From Mycolicibacterium mageritense (GTDB taxonomy: Bacteria; Actinomycetota; Actinomycetes; Mycobacteriales; Mycobacteriaceae), in the NCBI RefSeq assembly GCF_010727475.1, contig NZ_AP022567.1, forward strand, positions 5,270,001 to 5,334,000: a DNA stretch of 64,000 nt. Direction: 5' to 3'. Positions within the stretch are counted from its first letter, which is position 1. Each line of letters opens with the position of its first letter. The position numbers and the translations under genes were made by a program. The notes beneath the pieces were generated by a model. The model made no database searches. It saw only the letters and a list, made by a program, of their open reading frames with translations, and was not told where the DNA came from. Below, piece after piece: positions 8,149 to 16,677 of this stretch.

Positions 8149-9324
8149 ATGCCAACACCCGTCATCGTCGGCGCAGCCCGCACAGCCATCGGCCGTTCGT
8201 TCAAGGGCACGCTGGTCAACACCCCGCCCGAAACGCTGATCACCACGGTCTTACCCGAGGTCGTGCGTCGGGCCGGGATCGTTCCGGAGGCCATCGACGA
8301 TCTGATCTTCGCCGAATCCAATTACGGCGGTGGTGACATCGCGCGATACGCCGCCGACGCCCTCGGTTGGGAGTCGGTACCCGGGCAGTCGGTCAACCGG
8401 CACTGCGCGGGCAGCCTGACCGCGATCGGCAACGCGGCCGCGCAGATCGGCTCGGGAATGGAGCGCGTGCTGGTCGCCGGCGGCGTGCAATCGCTGTCCT
8501 CGTCGCCGCTGATGAAATGGCGGGTGCCCGGCCCGGAGCTGACGTTCATCGAGCCGTGGATGACGCCGACGCATGTGGAGACCCCGGATGCGCCGATGCG
8601 CGACATGTCGATCACGGTGGGCTGGAACACGGCGCAGGCCGCGGGCATCACGCGCGAGGACATGGACGCTTGGGCGGCCCGGTCGCACCAGCGCGCGGTC
8701 GCCGCGATCGACGCGGGGAAGTTCGTCGACGAGATCGTGCCGTTGAAGGTGACCCAGCCCGACGGTTCGGTGACCGAGTTCAGCGTCGACGAACACCCCC
8801 GCCGCGGTACCACCGCCGAGAAACTCGCCGAGCTCAAAGTCCTGCATCCCGAGATCGAGGGGTTCTCCATCACCGCGGGCAACAGCAGCGGCACCAACGA
8901 CGCTGCCGCCGCGGTGGCGCTCGTCGACGCCGATTACGCGGCCGCGGAGCAGCTCGGTGTGCTCGCGACCGTCAAGGCCTGGGCCGCCGTCGGTGTCCCG
9001 GCCCGTGACACGGGACTGGGCGGCGTCAAGGTCATCGGCAAGGTACTCGACCGCGCCGGGCTCAAACCACCTGACGTCGCGCTGTGGGAGATCAACGAGG
9101 CGTTCGCGTCGGTGCCCATCGCGGCCGTGCGGGAGTACGGCATCGACGAGGAACTCGTGAACTTCTCGGGCAGCGGGTGCAGCCTGGGCCATCCCATCGC
9201 GGCATCGGGTGCCCGCATGGTCACCACACTGGTCTACGAACTGCGGCGGCGCGGCGGTGGCATCGGTGTCGCCGCGATGTGCGCGGGCGGTGGTCAGGGC
9301 GGCGCGGTGGTCATCGAGGTCTGA
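8149..9324 (+). CDS. Thiolase (acetyl-CoA C-acyltransferase)
   Basis: 391 aa from ATG 8149 with AAAGG upstream; the upstream in-frame TTG at 8140 is less likely. All three thiolase signatures are intact: nucleophile Cys86 in SVNRHCAGS, His in GHPIAASGAR, and Cys in MCAGGGQGG near the C-terminus, plus NEAFASVP. It should perform thiolytic release of acetyl- or propionyl-CoA at the end of a beta-oxidation round. It converges on the TetR gene, and a strong hairpin lies between them. Confidence 0.93.
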   Translation: MPTPVIVGAARTAIGRSFKGTLVNTPPETLITTVLPEVVRRAGIVPEAIDDLIFAESNYGGGDIARYAADALGWESVPGQSVNRHCAGSLTAIGNAAAQIGSGMERVLVAGGVQSLSSSPLMKWRVPGPELTFIEPWMTPTHVETPDAPMRDMSITVGWNTAQAAGITREDMDAWAARSHQRAVAAIDAGKFVDEIVPLKVTQPDGSVTEFSVDEHPRRGTTAEKLAELKVLHPEIEGFSITAGNSSGTNDAAAAVALVDADYAAAEQLGVLATVKAWAAVGVPARDTGLGGVKVIGKVLDRAGLKPPDVALWEINEAFASVPIAAVREYGIDEELVNFSGSGCSLGHPIAASGARMVTTLVYELRRRGGGIGVAAMCAGGGQGGAVVIEV

Positions 9325-9330
9325 GCGTGG

Positions 9331-9387
9331 CGAAAGTGAGCTTGTTGTCGAAAATTCAGCGATATCTCGACAACTAGCTCACCTTCG
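9331..9387. terminator. Long hairpin between convergent genes
   Basis: Arms 9331-9351 and 9367-9387 are 21 bases each with two mismatches; the core is GTGAGCTTGTTGTCGA paired with TCGACAACTAGCTCAC, and the loop is 15 bases. It fills the space between the thiolase and TetR stops and can end transcription from either side. There is no clear U tract. Confidence 0.7.
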
Positions 9388-9397
9388 ACCGTGCGAT

Positions 9398-10144
9398 CTA
9401 AACCGCCTTGCGCTTCGTGGACGCTTTCTTGGCCGGCTTGCCGGCATTGGCCTCGATCAGCTGGGCGGCATGGTCGAGAATGCACTCCAGGCCGTACTCG
9501 AAATTCTTCTCGTCGGCCGCGCCGATCCGGTGCCCTTCGCTGGTGACCTGGGCTATCAGCGGCGTGGTCTCGGGGTCGATCACCATGGTCTCTTCGTAGT
9601 CGCCGGGCGCGTTGTCGATGGCCCGGTTTTTCTCGTAGAGCCGGTGCAGCACGACAGATCCGCGCACGTGGACCGACACCGCCGAATACGTGTCGAACGC
9701 ATCCTCGACCGACAGCCCCGCTTCGACCAAACCGGCGATGGCGGTCTCCATCTCCTGCACGCCGAGCCGGGCCGCCCGCGGGCTCAGCGCCGAGCGGATC
9801 AGGATCAGGTCACACAGGATCGGGTTGCCCATGAAGGCCTTTCGCATGGTCCTGGCGTGGTTGGCGAGAGATTCGCGCCAATCCTTGGCCTCCACGTACG
9901 GGGTCGCGACGACGAATTCCCGCAAGGCTCGGTCGGTCATCGCGTTGAGCAGTTCGTCCTTCTTGCGGAAGTACCAGTAGATGCTCGTGACGCCGACGCC
10001 GAGGTGCTTGCCCAGCAATGGCATGCTGAGGTTGTCGATCGAGACCTGCTCGGCCAGTTCGAAAGCGCCCTTGATGATGTCGTCGGGATTGATGGAACCG
10101 CGTTCGCGCCGTTGGCGTTTCTCAGCGGTCGGTTGCTTTGCCAC
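9398..10144 (-). CDS. TetR-family transcriptional regulator
   Basis: 248 aa from GTG 10144, chosen because GGAGG lies 8 bases upstream. The N-terminal helix-turn-helix runs from INPDDIIKGAFELAEQV through MPLLGKHLGVGVTSIYWYFRKKDELL (residues about 18-70). The larger ligand-binding domain is not recognised. The C-terminus is Lys/Arg-rich (AKKASTKRKAV). It is divergent from the crotonase at 10421 and sits inside the island, so it is the natural candidate repressor for the 17-bp palindromes. Its own promoter carries a slightly different palindrome (10170). Its ligand is probably an acyl-CoA of the pathway (inference). Confidence 0.88.
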   Translation of the reverse strand: MAKQPTAEKRQRRERGSINPDDIIKGAFELAEQVSIDNLSMPLLGKHLGVGVTSIYWYFRKKDELLNAMTDRALREFVVATPYVEAKDWRESLANHARTMRKAFMGNPILCDLILIRSALSPRAARLGVQEMETAIAGLVEAGLSVEDAFDTYSAVSVHVRGSVVLHRLYEKNRAIDNAPGDYEETMVIDPETTPLIAQVTSEGHRIGAADEKNFEYGLECILDHAAQLIEANAGKPAKKASTKRKAV

Positions 10145-10169
10145 TGCGGGCACCTCCATCAATGTCGTT

Positions 10170-10183
10170 ACTGCTCAAGCAGT
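10170..10183. promoter_or_regulatory. Palindrome upstream of the TetR gene
   Basis: ACTGCTCAAGCAGT: 6-bp inverted arms with a 2-bp centre, 26 bases before the TetR start. It could be an autoregulatory site. Its half-site starts ACTG, like the island palindrome, but its spacing differs. Confidence 0.45.
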
Positions 10184-10361
10184 CCTCACGCCGCGGGCCA
10201 ATCTCAGCGAATCTACCGTCGGCCACCGCCTGAACTGCGCCTATGCGCGCGTGTCGTCGGATGTTGTCACCGTCAACCTTACCGGTAGCCATCCCGTCGC
10301 TCCGCTCTACGCTGGTCTCGGGTCCGTCGCTCGGCGCACGCGGTCGTGGGCGCGAGTTTCT

Positions 10362-10378
10362 ACTGTAATACATATAGT
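10362..10378. promoter_or_regulatory. 17-bp operator with overlapping -10
   Basis: ACTGTAATACATATAGT matches the island palindrome at 12 of 14 arm positions. TATAGT (10373-10378) is also a good -10 hexamer for the crotonase starting at 10421, so a bound repressor would block the promoter. Confidence 0.65.
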
Positions 10379-10420
10379 ATGCTTTTCCGGGTTTGTTGGG
10401 CCGCGAGCGAAGGGGCATCG

Positions 10421-11182
10421 ATGTCGGACGTAGTGCTGCGGGAGCGCCGAGGTAGGACGCTCATCATCACGATCAACCGGCCGGAGGCCCGGAACGCGTT
10501 CAACCTCGCTGTCGCGCAGGGGCTGGCCGACGCCGTGGACGAACTCGACGAAACCCCGGAACTCTCGGTCGCGATCATCACGGGCGCGGGCGGTAACTTC
10601 TGCGCTGGCATGGACCTCAAGGCCTTCGCGTCGGGCGAACTGCCGCATGTGCCGGGCCGGGGCATCGGATTCACCGAACAGCCGCCCCGCAAGCCGCTCA
10701 TCGCCGCCGTCGAGGGATACGCGTTGGCGGGCGGCACCGAGATCGTGCTCGCCACCGATCTGGTGGTGGCCTCCAAGGTGGCCAAATTCGGCATCCCCGA
10801 GGTCAAACGCGGACTGGTCGCCGCCGGCGGCGGCCTCCTGCGGCTGCCCAAGCGGATCCCGTATCAGAAGGCGCTCGAGCTGGCGCTCACCGGCGACAAC
10901 TTCACCGCCGAGGAGGCCGCGGCCTGGGGATTCGTCAACAAGCTGACCGAGCCCGGCGAGGCCTTGGCGGGTGCGCTCGAGCTGGCCGAACGGATCACCG
11001 CCAACGGGCCGCTGGCCGTCGCGGTGACCAAGGAGATCATCACCAAGTCCGCGGGGTGGTCCGAGGACGAGATGTGGCAGCGGCAGGGCGAATTGATCAC
11101 CCCGGTGTTCACGTCGAAGGACGCGATCGAAGGCGCCACGGCGTTCGCCGAAAAGCGCGCACCCAACTGGACTGGTTCCTAG
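10421..11182 (+). CDS. Enoyl-CoA hydratase (classical EchA)
   Basis: 253 aa, ATG 10421 after GAAGGGG. This is the only crotonase in the window with both catalytic glutamates: GYALAGGTEIV and FGIPEVKRGL. NRPEARNAFN and FCAGMDLKAF complete the fold, and the C-terminus is FAEKRAPNW. It should hydrate a trans-2-enoyl-CoA. It is followed after 7 bases by an SDR that could oxidise the 3-hydroxyacyl-CoA product. Confidence 0.92.
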   Translation: MSDVVLRERRGRTLIITINRPEARNAFNLAVAQGLADAVDELDETPELSVAIITGAGGNFCAGMDLKAFASGELPHVPGRGIGFTEQPPRKPLIAAVEGYALAGGTEIVLATDLVVASKVAKFGIPEVKRGLVAAGGGLLRLPKRIPYQKALELALTGDNFTAEEAAAWGFVNKLTEPGEALAGALELAERITANGPLAVAVTKEIITKSAGWSEDEMWQRQGELITPVFTSKDAIEGATAFAEKRAPNWTGS

Positions 11183-11189
11183 CCACCGC

Positions 11190-11984
11190 ATGGATCTCGG
11201 GTTCCGGGGCGCGGCCACCGTCGTCGTCGGCGGAGGCCGGGGTATGGGGTCCGCCACTGCGCAGTGTCTGGCCGACGACGGCGCGCGCGTGGCCGTCGTC
11301 GGCCGCTTCCGAGAGGTGCTCGAGGCTGCCGCAGTGGATCTCACGGACCGAGGTTCCCCGGATGCCGTGGCCATCGTCGCCGACATCGGCGATCCGACGC
11401 AGGTCGACCGGGCGTTCGCGGAGGTGGGCGAGCGGTGGGGTGAGCTCAATGCGCTCGTCAACACGGTCGGACCCGGCGCGGCGGGCAACTTCGAAGAGCT
11501 GACCGACGCGCAGTGGCAGGAGGCGTTCGACGCCGGTCTCATGGGTATGGTGCGCTGTGTCCCCGCCGCGTTGCCGCTGCTGCGCCGGGCGGAGTGGGCC
11601 CGGATCGTGAACTTCTCGGCGCATTCGACACAGCGGCAGAGCACGCGCCTGCCCGCCTACACCGCAGCCAAGGCGGCCGTGACCAGTGTGTCGAAGAACC
11701 TGTCGCTGCTGCTGGCCAAGGACGAGATCATGGTCAATGTGGTGTCCCCGGGCAGCATTTCGTCGGAAGCGCTGCTTGCCTGGGCCGATTCGGTCGGGGC
11801 GGACGGCGCCGACCCGTACCGGCTGATGTCTGCCATCGACGAGCATTTCGGGCATCCCGCACATCTGCCACGTGCCGGGCTGCCTCACGAAATCGGCGCG
11901 GTCGCGGCATTTTTGGCTTCCAAGCGCAATTCCTACATGACCGGCGCGAACGTCAACGTCGACGGCGGCAGCGACTTCGTGTAG
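11190..11984 (+). CDS. Short-chain dehydrogenase/reductase
   Basis: 264 aa. The cofactor motif VVVGGGRGMGSA replaces the usual TGxxxGxG. The catalytic Tyr-x3-Lys is in LPAYTAAKAA, with Ser in VNFSAHSTQ. The C-terminus MTGANVNVDGGSDFV is the standard SDR ending. It lies 7 bases downstream of the classical enoyl-CoA hydratase, which suggests 3-hydroxyacyl-CoA dehydrogenase activity with NAD(H) or NADP(H). Confidence 0.88.
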   Translation: MDLGFRGAATVVVGGGRGMGSATAQCLADDGARVAVVGRFREVLEAAAVDLTDRGSPDAVAIVADIGDPTQVDRAFAEVGERWGELNALVNTVGPGAAGNFEELTDAQWQEAFDAGLMGMVRCVPAALPLLRRAEWARIVNFSAHSTQRQSTRLPAYTAAKAAVTSVSKNLSLLLAKDEIMVNVVSPGSISSEALLAWADSVGADGADPYRLMSAIDEHFGHPAHLPRAGLPHEIGAVAAFLASKRNSYMTGANVNVDGGSDFV

Positions 11985-12128
11985 CGGCACCGGACGGGGC
12001 CCGCGCTGCGTTGTCCGGTATCGGCGACCCGCCGTGCGGGACGGGGTTGACAGGGCCTCGGTCTACCCACTTCCCGGTGCCGGCTTTGTGCTGGTCGCGG
12101 GCCACATGTGAGCCTTGCGGAACACTCT

Positions 12129-12145
12129 ACCGATAGGTATACAGT
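12129..12145. promoter_or_regulatory. Degenerate 17-bp operator at a start codon
   Basis: ACCGATAGGTATACAGT matches 10 of 14 arm positions of the island palindrome. It ends five bases before the proposed GTG start at 12150 and includes a -10-like TATACA/TACAGT, so the message may be leaderless or nearly so. Confidence 0.45.
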
Positions 12146-12149
12146 ATGT

Positions 12150-12986
12150 GTGGCTGCAGACACCTCTTTGGGCGATGAGGTAGCGACCGAGGCTGTTCGG
12201 TACGACGTCGTGAGCGGCAGCGTCGCCGTCATAACCCTCAATCGCCCGGAGCGGCTGAACTCGTGGGGAGCGGACATCTCCGCCGGCGTCTACGCGAATT
12301 TCGACCGCGCAGAGGCGGATCCGGCGATCCGGGCCATCGTGCTGACCGGAAGCGGCAAGGGTTTCTGCGCAGGCGCCTACATGGGTTCGATGGCGGCCCT
12401 TGGCGAGTCGATCGACGGCGACACCGACGTCAGCAAGATCGTCGGTGAGCGGCACCCGCACTTCCTCACTGCTTTGCGCAAGCCCGTCATCGCCGCCATC
12501 AACGGTGCGTGTGTCGGTATCGGGCTGACCCACGCCCTGATGTGCGACGTGCGGTTCGCCGCCGCCGGCGCCAAGTTCGCCACCGCGTTCCCGCGCCGCG
12601 GGCTGATCGGCGAATACGGCATCACCTGGATCCTGCCGCGCCTGGCCGGCTGGGGCGCGGCCGCGGACCTGTTGCTGAGCGGCCGCACGTTCCTCGCAGA
12701 GGAGGCTGTGCAGCTCGGTCTCGTGAAAGAGGTTGTGGCGCCCGACGATCTGCTGGCCCGCGCGGTCGAGTACGCCGAGGATCTGGCCCGCAACTGCTCG
12801 CCGGCGTCGATGGCGGTGATCAAACGCCAACTGTACGGGGATGCCAACGACGCCGTCGTCGACGTCAGCGCACGTGCCGAAACCCTCATGCACGAATCCA
12901 TGGTGCGGCCGGACCTCGTCGAAGGCATCACCGCGTTCTTCGAGAAACGGCCCCCGGACTTCCCGCCCTTGAAAGAAGGTTGCTGA
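12150..12986 (+). CDS. Crotonase-fold enoyl-CoA hydratase/isomerase
   Basis: 278 aa from GTG 12150, just after the operator; a GTG at 12108 is the upstream limit of the frame. NRPERLNSWG and FCAGAYMGSM mark the fold. The canonical Glu residues are replaced by Thr and Phe, but FPRRGLIGEYGITW supplies a Glu further along, a pattern seen in many mycobacterial crotonases of unknown activity. It starts a tight operon running to 18913 (crotonase, amidohydrolase, FadD, amidohydrolase, two FadE), with 1-base gaps or overlaps. Confidence 0.84.
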   Translation: MAADTSLGDEVATEAVRYDVVSGSVAVITLNRPERLNSWGADISAGVYANFDRAEADPAIRAIVLTGSGKGFCAGAYMGSMAALGESIDGDTDVSKIVGERHPHFLTALRKPVIAAINGACVGIGLTHALMCDVRFAAAGAKFATAFPRRGLIGEYGITWILPRLAGWGAAADLLLSGRTFLAEEAVQLGLVKEVVAPDDLLARAVEYAEDLARNCSPASMAVIKRQLYGDANDAVVDVSARAETLMHESMVRPDLVEGITAFFEKRPPDFPPLKEGC

Positions 12987-12987
12987 A

Positions 12988-14238
12988 ATGACCGACACCC
13001 CAGAGCGTCTGCCCTACCTGGCCGTCGACGTCGACAACCACTACTACGAGCCGATCGATGCGTTCACCCGGCACCTGCCCAAAGAGTTCAGAAGCCGCGG
13101 TGTGCAGATGGTCCAGGATGGTAAGCGGACCTTGGCCGTGATGGGCGGAACGGTCAACCACTTCATCCCCAACCCGACGTTCGACCCGATCATCGAGCCG
13201 GGTTGCCTGGATCTGCTGTTCCGCGGCGAGATCCCAGATGGGGTGGATCCCGCGTCGCTGATGAAGGTCGACCGGCTCGCCGACCATCCCGAATACCAGA
13301 ATCGCGATGCCCGGGTCAAAGTCCTGGACCGGCAGCGCCTCGAAACCGTGTTCATGCTGCCGACCTTCGCGTGCGGGGTCGAGGAGGGGCTCAAGCACGA
13401 CATCGAAGCCACCATGGCCTCGGTGCACGCCTTCAACCTGTGGCTGGACGAGGACTGGGGATTCGACCGTCCCGACGGCCGATTCGTCTCGGCGCCCATC
13501 ATCTCACTGGCCGATCCCCAAAAGGCGGTCGAGGAAGTCGAATTCGTGCTGAGCCGCGGCGCCAAGCTGGTGTGTGTACGCCCGGCCCCCGTGCCGGGCG
13601 AGGTCAGGCCGCGGTCCCTGGGCGACCCGCTCCACGACCCGGTGTGGGCCCGCCTGGCCGAGGCGGGCGTCCCAGTCGCCTTCCATCTGTCGGATTCCGG
13701 TTACATGGCGGTGCCGGCGTTGTGGGGCGGCAGCGGGGTGTTCAAAGGGTTCGGCAAGCGAGATCCGCTCGACATGGTGATCATGGACGACCGCGCGATC
13801 CACGACACCATGGCCTCGATGATCGTGCACCAGGTCTTCACACGGCATCCGAAGCTCAAGGTGTGCAGCATCGAGAACGGCTCCTACTTCGTCTACCGGC
13901 TGATCAAGCGGCTGAAGAAGGCCGCCAACAATGCGCCGTACCACTTCAGGGAGGATCCGGTCGAGCAGCTGCGTAACAACGTGTGGATCGCGCCGTACTA
14001 CGAGGACGACGTGTTGCTGCTGGCCGAAACCATCGGCGTCGACAAGATCCTGTTCGGCTCGGACTGGCCGCACGGTGAGGGACTGGCCGACCCGACCACC
14101 TTCACCGCAGATATCCCGCAATTCCCCGAGTTCAGTCTCGAGGACACCCGGAAAGTCATGCGCGACAACGCTCTCGAACTCCTCGGCGATCCGAGCCGCA
14201 CCGCGCCCGGTGCCCGGGATCTGGCGGCGTCGGTCTAG
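12988..14238 (+). CDS. Amidohydrolase-2 / ACMSD-like TIM-barrel protein
   Basis: 416 aa; ATG 12988 is one base after the previous stop. VDVDNHYYEP at the N-terminus, HLSDSGY, ENGSYFVYR and GSDWPHGEG near the C-terminus match the 2-amino-3-carboxymuconate-6-semialdehyde decarboxylase-like metal-dependent family. The usual HxH ligand pair is D-N-H here. Such enzymes decarboxylate or hydrolyse cyclic or unsaturated acids without oxygen. A role on a CoA ester or ring-cleavage product is inferred from the surrounding FadD, FadE and crotonase genes. Confidence 0.85.
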   Translation: MTDTPERLPYLAVDVDNHYYEPIDAFTRHLPKEFRSRGVQMVQDGKRTLAVMGGTVNHFIPNPTFDPIIEPGCLDLLFRGEIPDGVDPASLMKVDRLADHPEYQNRDARVKVLDRQRLETVFMLPTFACGVEEGLKHDIEATMASVHAFNLWLDEDWGFDRPDGRFVSAPIISLADPQKAVEEVEFVLSRGAKLVCVRPAPVPGEVRPRSLGDPLHDPVWARLAEAGVPVAFHLSDSGYMAVPALWGGSGVFKGFGKRDPLDMVIMDDRAIHDTMASMIVHQVFTRHPKLKVCSIENGSYFVYRLIKRLKKAANNAPYHFREDPVEQLRNNVWIAPYYEDDVLLLAETIGVDKILFGSDWPHGEGLADPTTFTADIPQFPEFSLEDTRKVMRDNALELLGDPSRTAPGARDLAASV

Positions 14239-14239
14239 C

Positions 14240-15844
14240 GTGGCCGAATGGACCATCGGCGCCGTCGTCGACGCGATCGCCGAAGCGGCGCCTCACCGGG
14301 AGATGACGGTGTGCGGCACCCGGCGCACCACCTTCGCCGAAAGTGCCGACCGGACCCGGCGGCTCGCGAACTTCCTGGTCTCGCACGGTCTCGGGACGCA
14401 TCGGGAGCGTGCCGAACTGAACCGGTGGGAATGTGGTCAGGACATCGTTGCGCTCGTCATGCACAACGATCTGTATCCCGACATGGTCATCGGTTGCCTC
14501 AAGGCGCGCACGGTCCCCGTCAACGTCAACTACCACTACGCGCCGGGCGAGGTGGCCGAGCTGCTGGACTACCTCAGGCCCCGCGCGGTGATCTACCACC
14601 GGTCGCTGGGGGCGAGGTTCGCCGATGTGCTCGACGCAGAGCTGATGATCTGTGTCGACGACGGTGCCGGTGTCGCGCTGCCGGGCACGATCGCGTTGGA
14701 AGATGCGCTGGCCCAGGGAAATATCGATCATGTCCTGACCCCATCGCCTGACGACGTGCTGATGATCTGCACGGGTGGCACCACGGGGCGACCCAAAGGG
14801 GTGCTGTGGCGCCAGGGCGACATCTACGTGTCGTCGATGAACGGCGCCGATCACGATCAGGTGAGCGAGATCCACGAGAAGGTGTCCAAAGCGGGCCCGC
14901 CCTGGTTCGCGGTGTCGCCGCTGATGCACGCGGCCGGGTTGTGGACCGCGTTCTCCGGGATGCTCTCCGGCCAGACGGTGATCTTGCATGACACCAGGCA
15001 ACGCTTCGACCCGCGTGCGGTGCTGGAAACCGCTGAGCGCGAAAGGGTCGGCCTGATGACCATGGTCGGTGACGCTTACGCCGCGCCGATCGTCGAGGAG
15101 CTCGGCAGGCGTTCCTATGACCTGTCGGCGATGTTCGCGATCGGCACGGGCGGTGCGGCCACCAATCCGAAACATCAGCGCGCCTTGCTGGACCGCATCC
15201 CGCAGATCACCATCATCAACGGGTTCGGTTCATCGGAGACCGGCAACATGGGTTACGGTCACACCCAACGGGAGACGCCGACCGCCGACACGTTCCAGCT
15301 CCGCGCGGGCGGGCTCGTGCTCGCCGGCGACTACTCCCGATTCCTGAATCCCGGTGAGCCCGAGGTCGGCTGGGTGGCCCGCGCCGGCCGCATCCCGCTC
15401 GGGTACTACGGCGACGCCGACGCCACGGCCAGGACGTTCCCCGAGGTGGACGGCCAGCGCGTGGTCGTCTCGGGTGATCGGGCAGCCCTGGATGCCGACG
15501 GCACGCTGCGCTTGTTGGGCCGGGATTCGTTGGTGGTCAACACCGGTGGGGAGAAGGTGTTCGTCGAGGAGGTCGAGGAAGTCCTGCGGTCGCACGCCGA
15601 CGTCGTGGATGCGCTCGTGGTCGGCAGGCCCAGTGAGCGGTGGGGCGAGGCGATCGTGGCGTTGGTCGCGACCCGCGGTGCGGTGGACGCGATGGTGTTG
15701 CAGGACCATTGCGCGACGCGGCTCGCGCGGTTCAAGGTTCCCAAGGACGTGGTTTTCGTCGAGCAGGTCCGCAGGCTCGGCAACGGCAAAGCCGATTACC
15801 GGTGGGCCAAGGGTCTCGCCGCGCAGCGACTGGAGATGGCGTGA
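14240..15844 (+). CDS. Acyl-CoA synthetase (FadD-type)
   Basis: 534 aa from GTG 14240, one base after the amidohydrolase stop. P-loop ICTGGTTGRPKGVLW, GFGSSETGNMGY, the SGDRAALDADGTLRLLGR hinge and the C-terminal GNGKADYRWAK catalytic lysine are all present. It activates a carboxylate to its CoA thioester. It closely resembles the second FadD at 26063 (same KGVLWRQ, SSETG and GKADYRWA stretches), so two ligases in the regulon may act on successive or alternative acids. Confidence 0.92.
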   Translation: MAEWTIGAVVDAIAEAAPHREMTVCGTRRTTFAESADRTRRLANFLVSHGLGTHRERAELNRWECGQDIVALVMHNDLYPDMVIGCLKARTVPVNVNYHYAPGEVAELLDYLRPRAVIYHRSLGARFADVLDAELMICVDDGAGVALPGTIALEDALAQGNIDHVLTPSPDDVLMICTGGTTGRPKGVLWRQGDIYVSSMNGADHDQVSEIHEKVSKAGPPWFAVSPLMHAAGLWTAFSGMLSGQTVILHDTRQRFDPRAVLETAERERVGLMTMVGDAYAAPIVEELGRRSYDLSAMFAIGTGGAATNPKHQRALLDRIPQITIINGFGSSETGNMGYGHTQRETPTADTFQLRAGGLVLAGDYSRFLNPGEPEVGWVARAGRIPLGYYGDADATARTFPEVDGQRVVVSGDRAALDADGTLRLLGRDSLVVNTGGEKVFVEEVEEVLRSHADVVDALVVGRPSERWGEAIVALVATRGAVDAMVLQDHCATRLARFKVPKDVVFVEQVRRLGNGKADYRWAKGLAAQRLEMA

Positions 15845-16677
15845 CGCACAAGGTGATTGATTGTCTGGTCAACGTCCACTTCGGCGAGACCGAAAACCAG
15901 CCCACCTTCATGAAGAAGGTGCGCGACGACTACTTCAAGGGTCCGCAGTCGATGTACGACCCGATCGACCTTGCGGAACTGCTCGACGAGATGGACACGC
16001 ACGGTGTCCAGAAGACCATCCTGATGGACTCGCTGGCCAAACCGTCGGTGACGGCCCGCAAGTTCGTCGACGCGCACCCTGACCGGTTCGCCCTGGCCAT
16101 GGGCGGGGTGAACCTGCTGCAACCCATTCCGTCACTGCGCGAGCTCGCCGCTGTCAGCGCCGACCTTCCCGTCGTCTACAGCGTTGTGGGGCCGAGCTTC
16201 TGGGGTGACGGGCAGTACCCGCCAAGTGATGCGGTGTACTACCCGCTGTACACCAAGTGCGCCGAGCTCGAACTGCCGTTGTGCGTCAACACCGGCATCC
16301 CCGGCCCGCCGATCCCCGGCGAGGTCCAGAACCCGATTCACCTGGACCGGGTCTGCGTGCGTTTTCCCGAGCTCAAGCTGTGCATGATCCACGGCGCAGA
16401 TCCGTGGTGGGACATCGCGATCCGGATGCTCATCAAGTACCAGAACCTGCGGCTCATGACCTCGGCATGGTCTCCGAAGCGGCTACCCGAGTCGCTGCTG
16501 CACTTCATGCGGACGCGAGGCACGAACAAGATCATCTTCGCCTCCGATTTCCCGGTGCTACGCATGCAACGTGTCGTCCCGGAGGCGCTGGCCTTGGATC
16601 TGCCTCCCGAGGTGCTCGAAAACTATCTCTACAACAATGCCGCTGAGTTCTTCTTCGGCGAGAATCGGGAGAGCTGA
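15841..16677 (+). CDS. Amidohydrolase-2 family protein (second copy)
   Basis: 278 aa from GTG 15841, with a 4-base GTGA overlap on the FadD stop. It is shorter than the other two amidohydrolases. The N-terminal metal motif is N-V-H (CLVNVHFGE) instead of H-x-H. MIHGADPWWD and FASDFPVLRM give the later His and Asp ligands. It probably performs hydrolysis or decarboxylation in the same pathway. The start codon and overlap mean its translation is coupled to the ligase. Confidence 0.83.
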   Translation: MTHKVIDCLVNVHFGETENQPTFMKKVRDDYFKGPQSMYDPIDLAELLDEMDTHGVQKTILMDSLAKPSVTARKFVDAHPDRFALAMGGVNLLQPIPSLRELAAVSADLPVVYSVVGPSFWGDGQYPPSDAVYYPLYTKCAELELPLCVNTGIPGPPIPGEVQNPIHLDRVCVRFPELKLCMIHGADPWWDIAIRMLIKYQNLRLMTSAWSPKRLPESLLHFMRTRGTNKIIFASDFPVLRMQRVVPEALALDLPPEVLENYLYNNAAEFFFGENRES

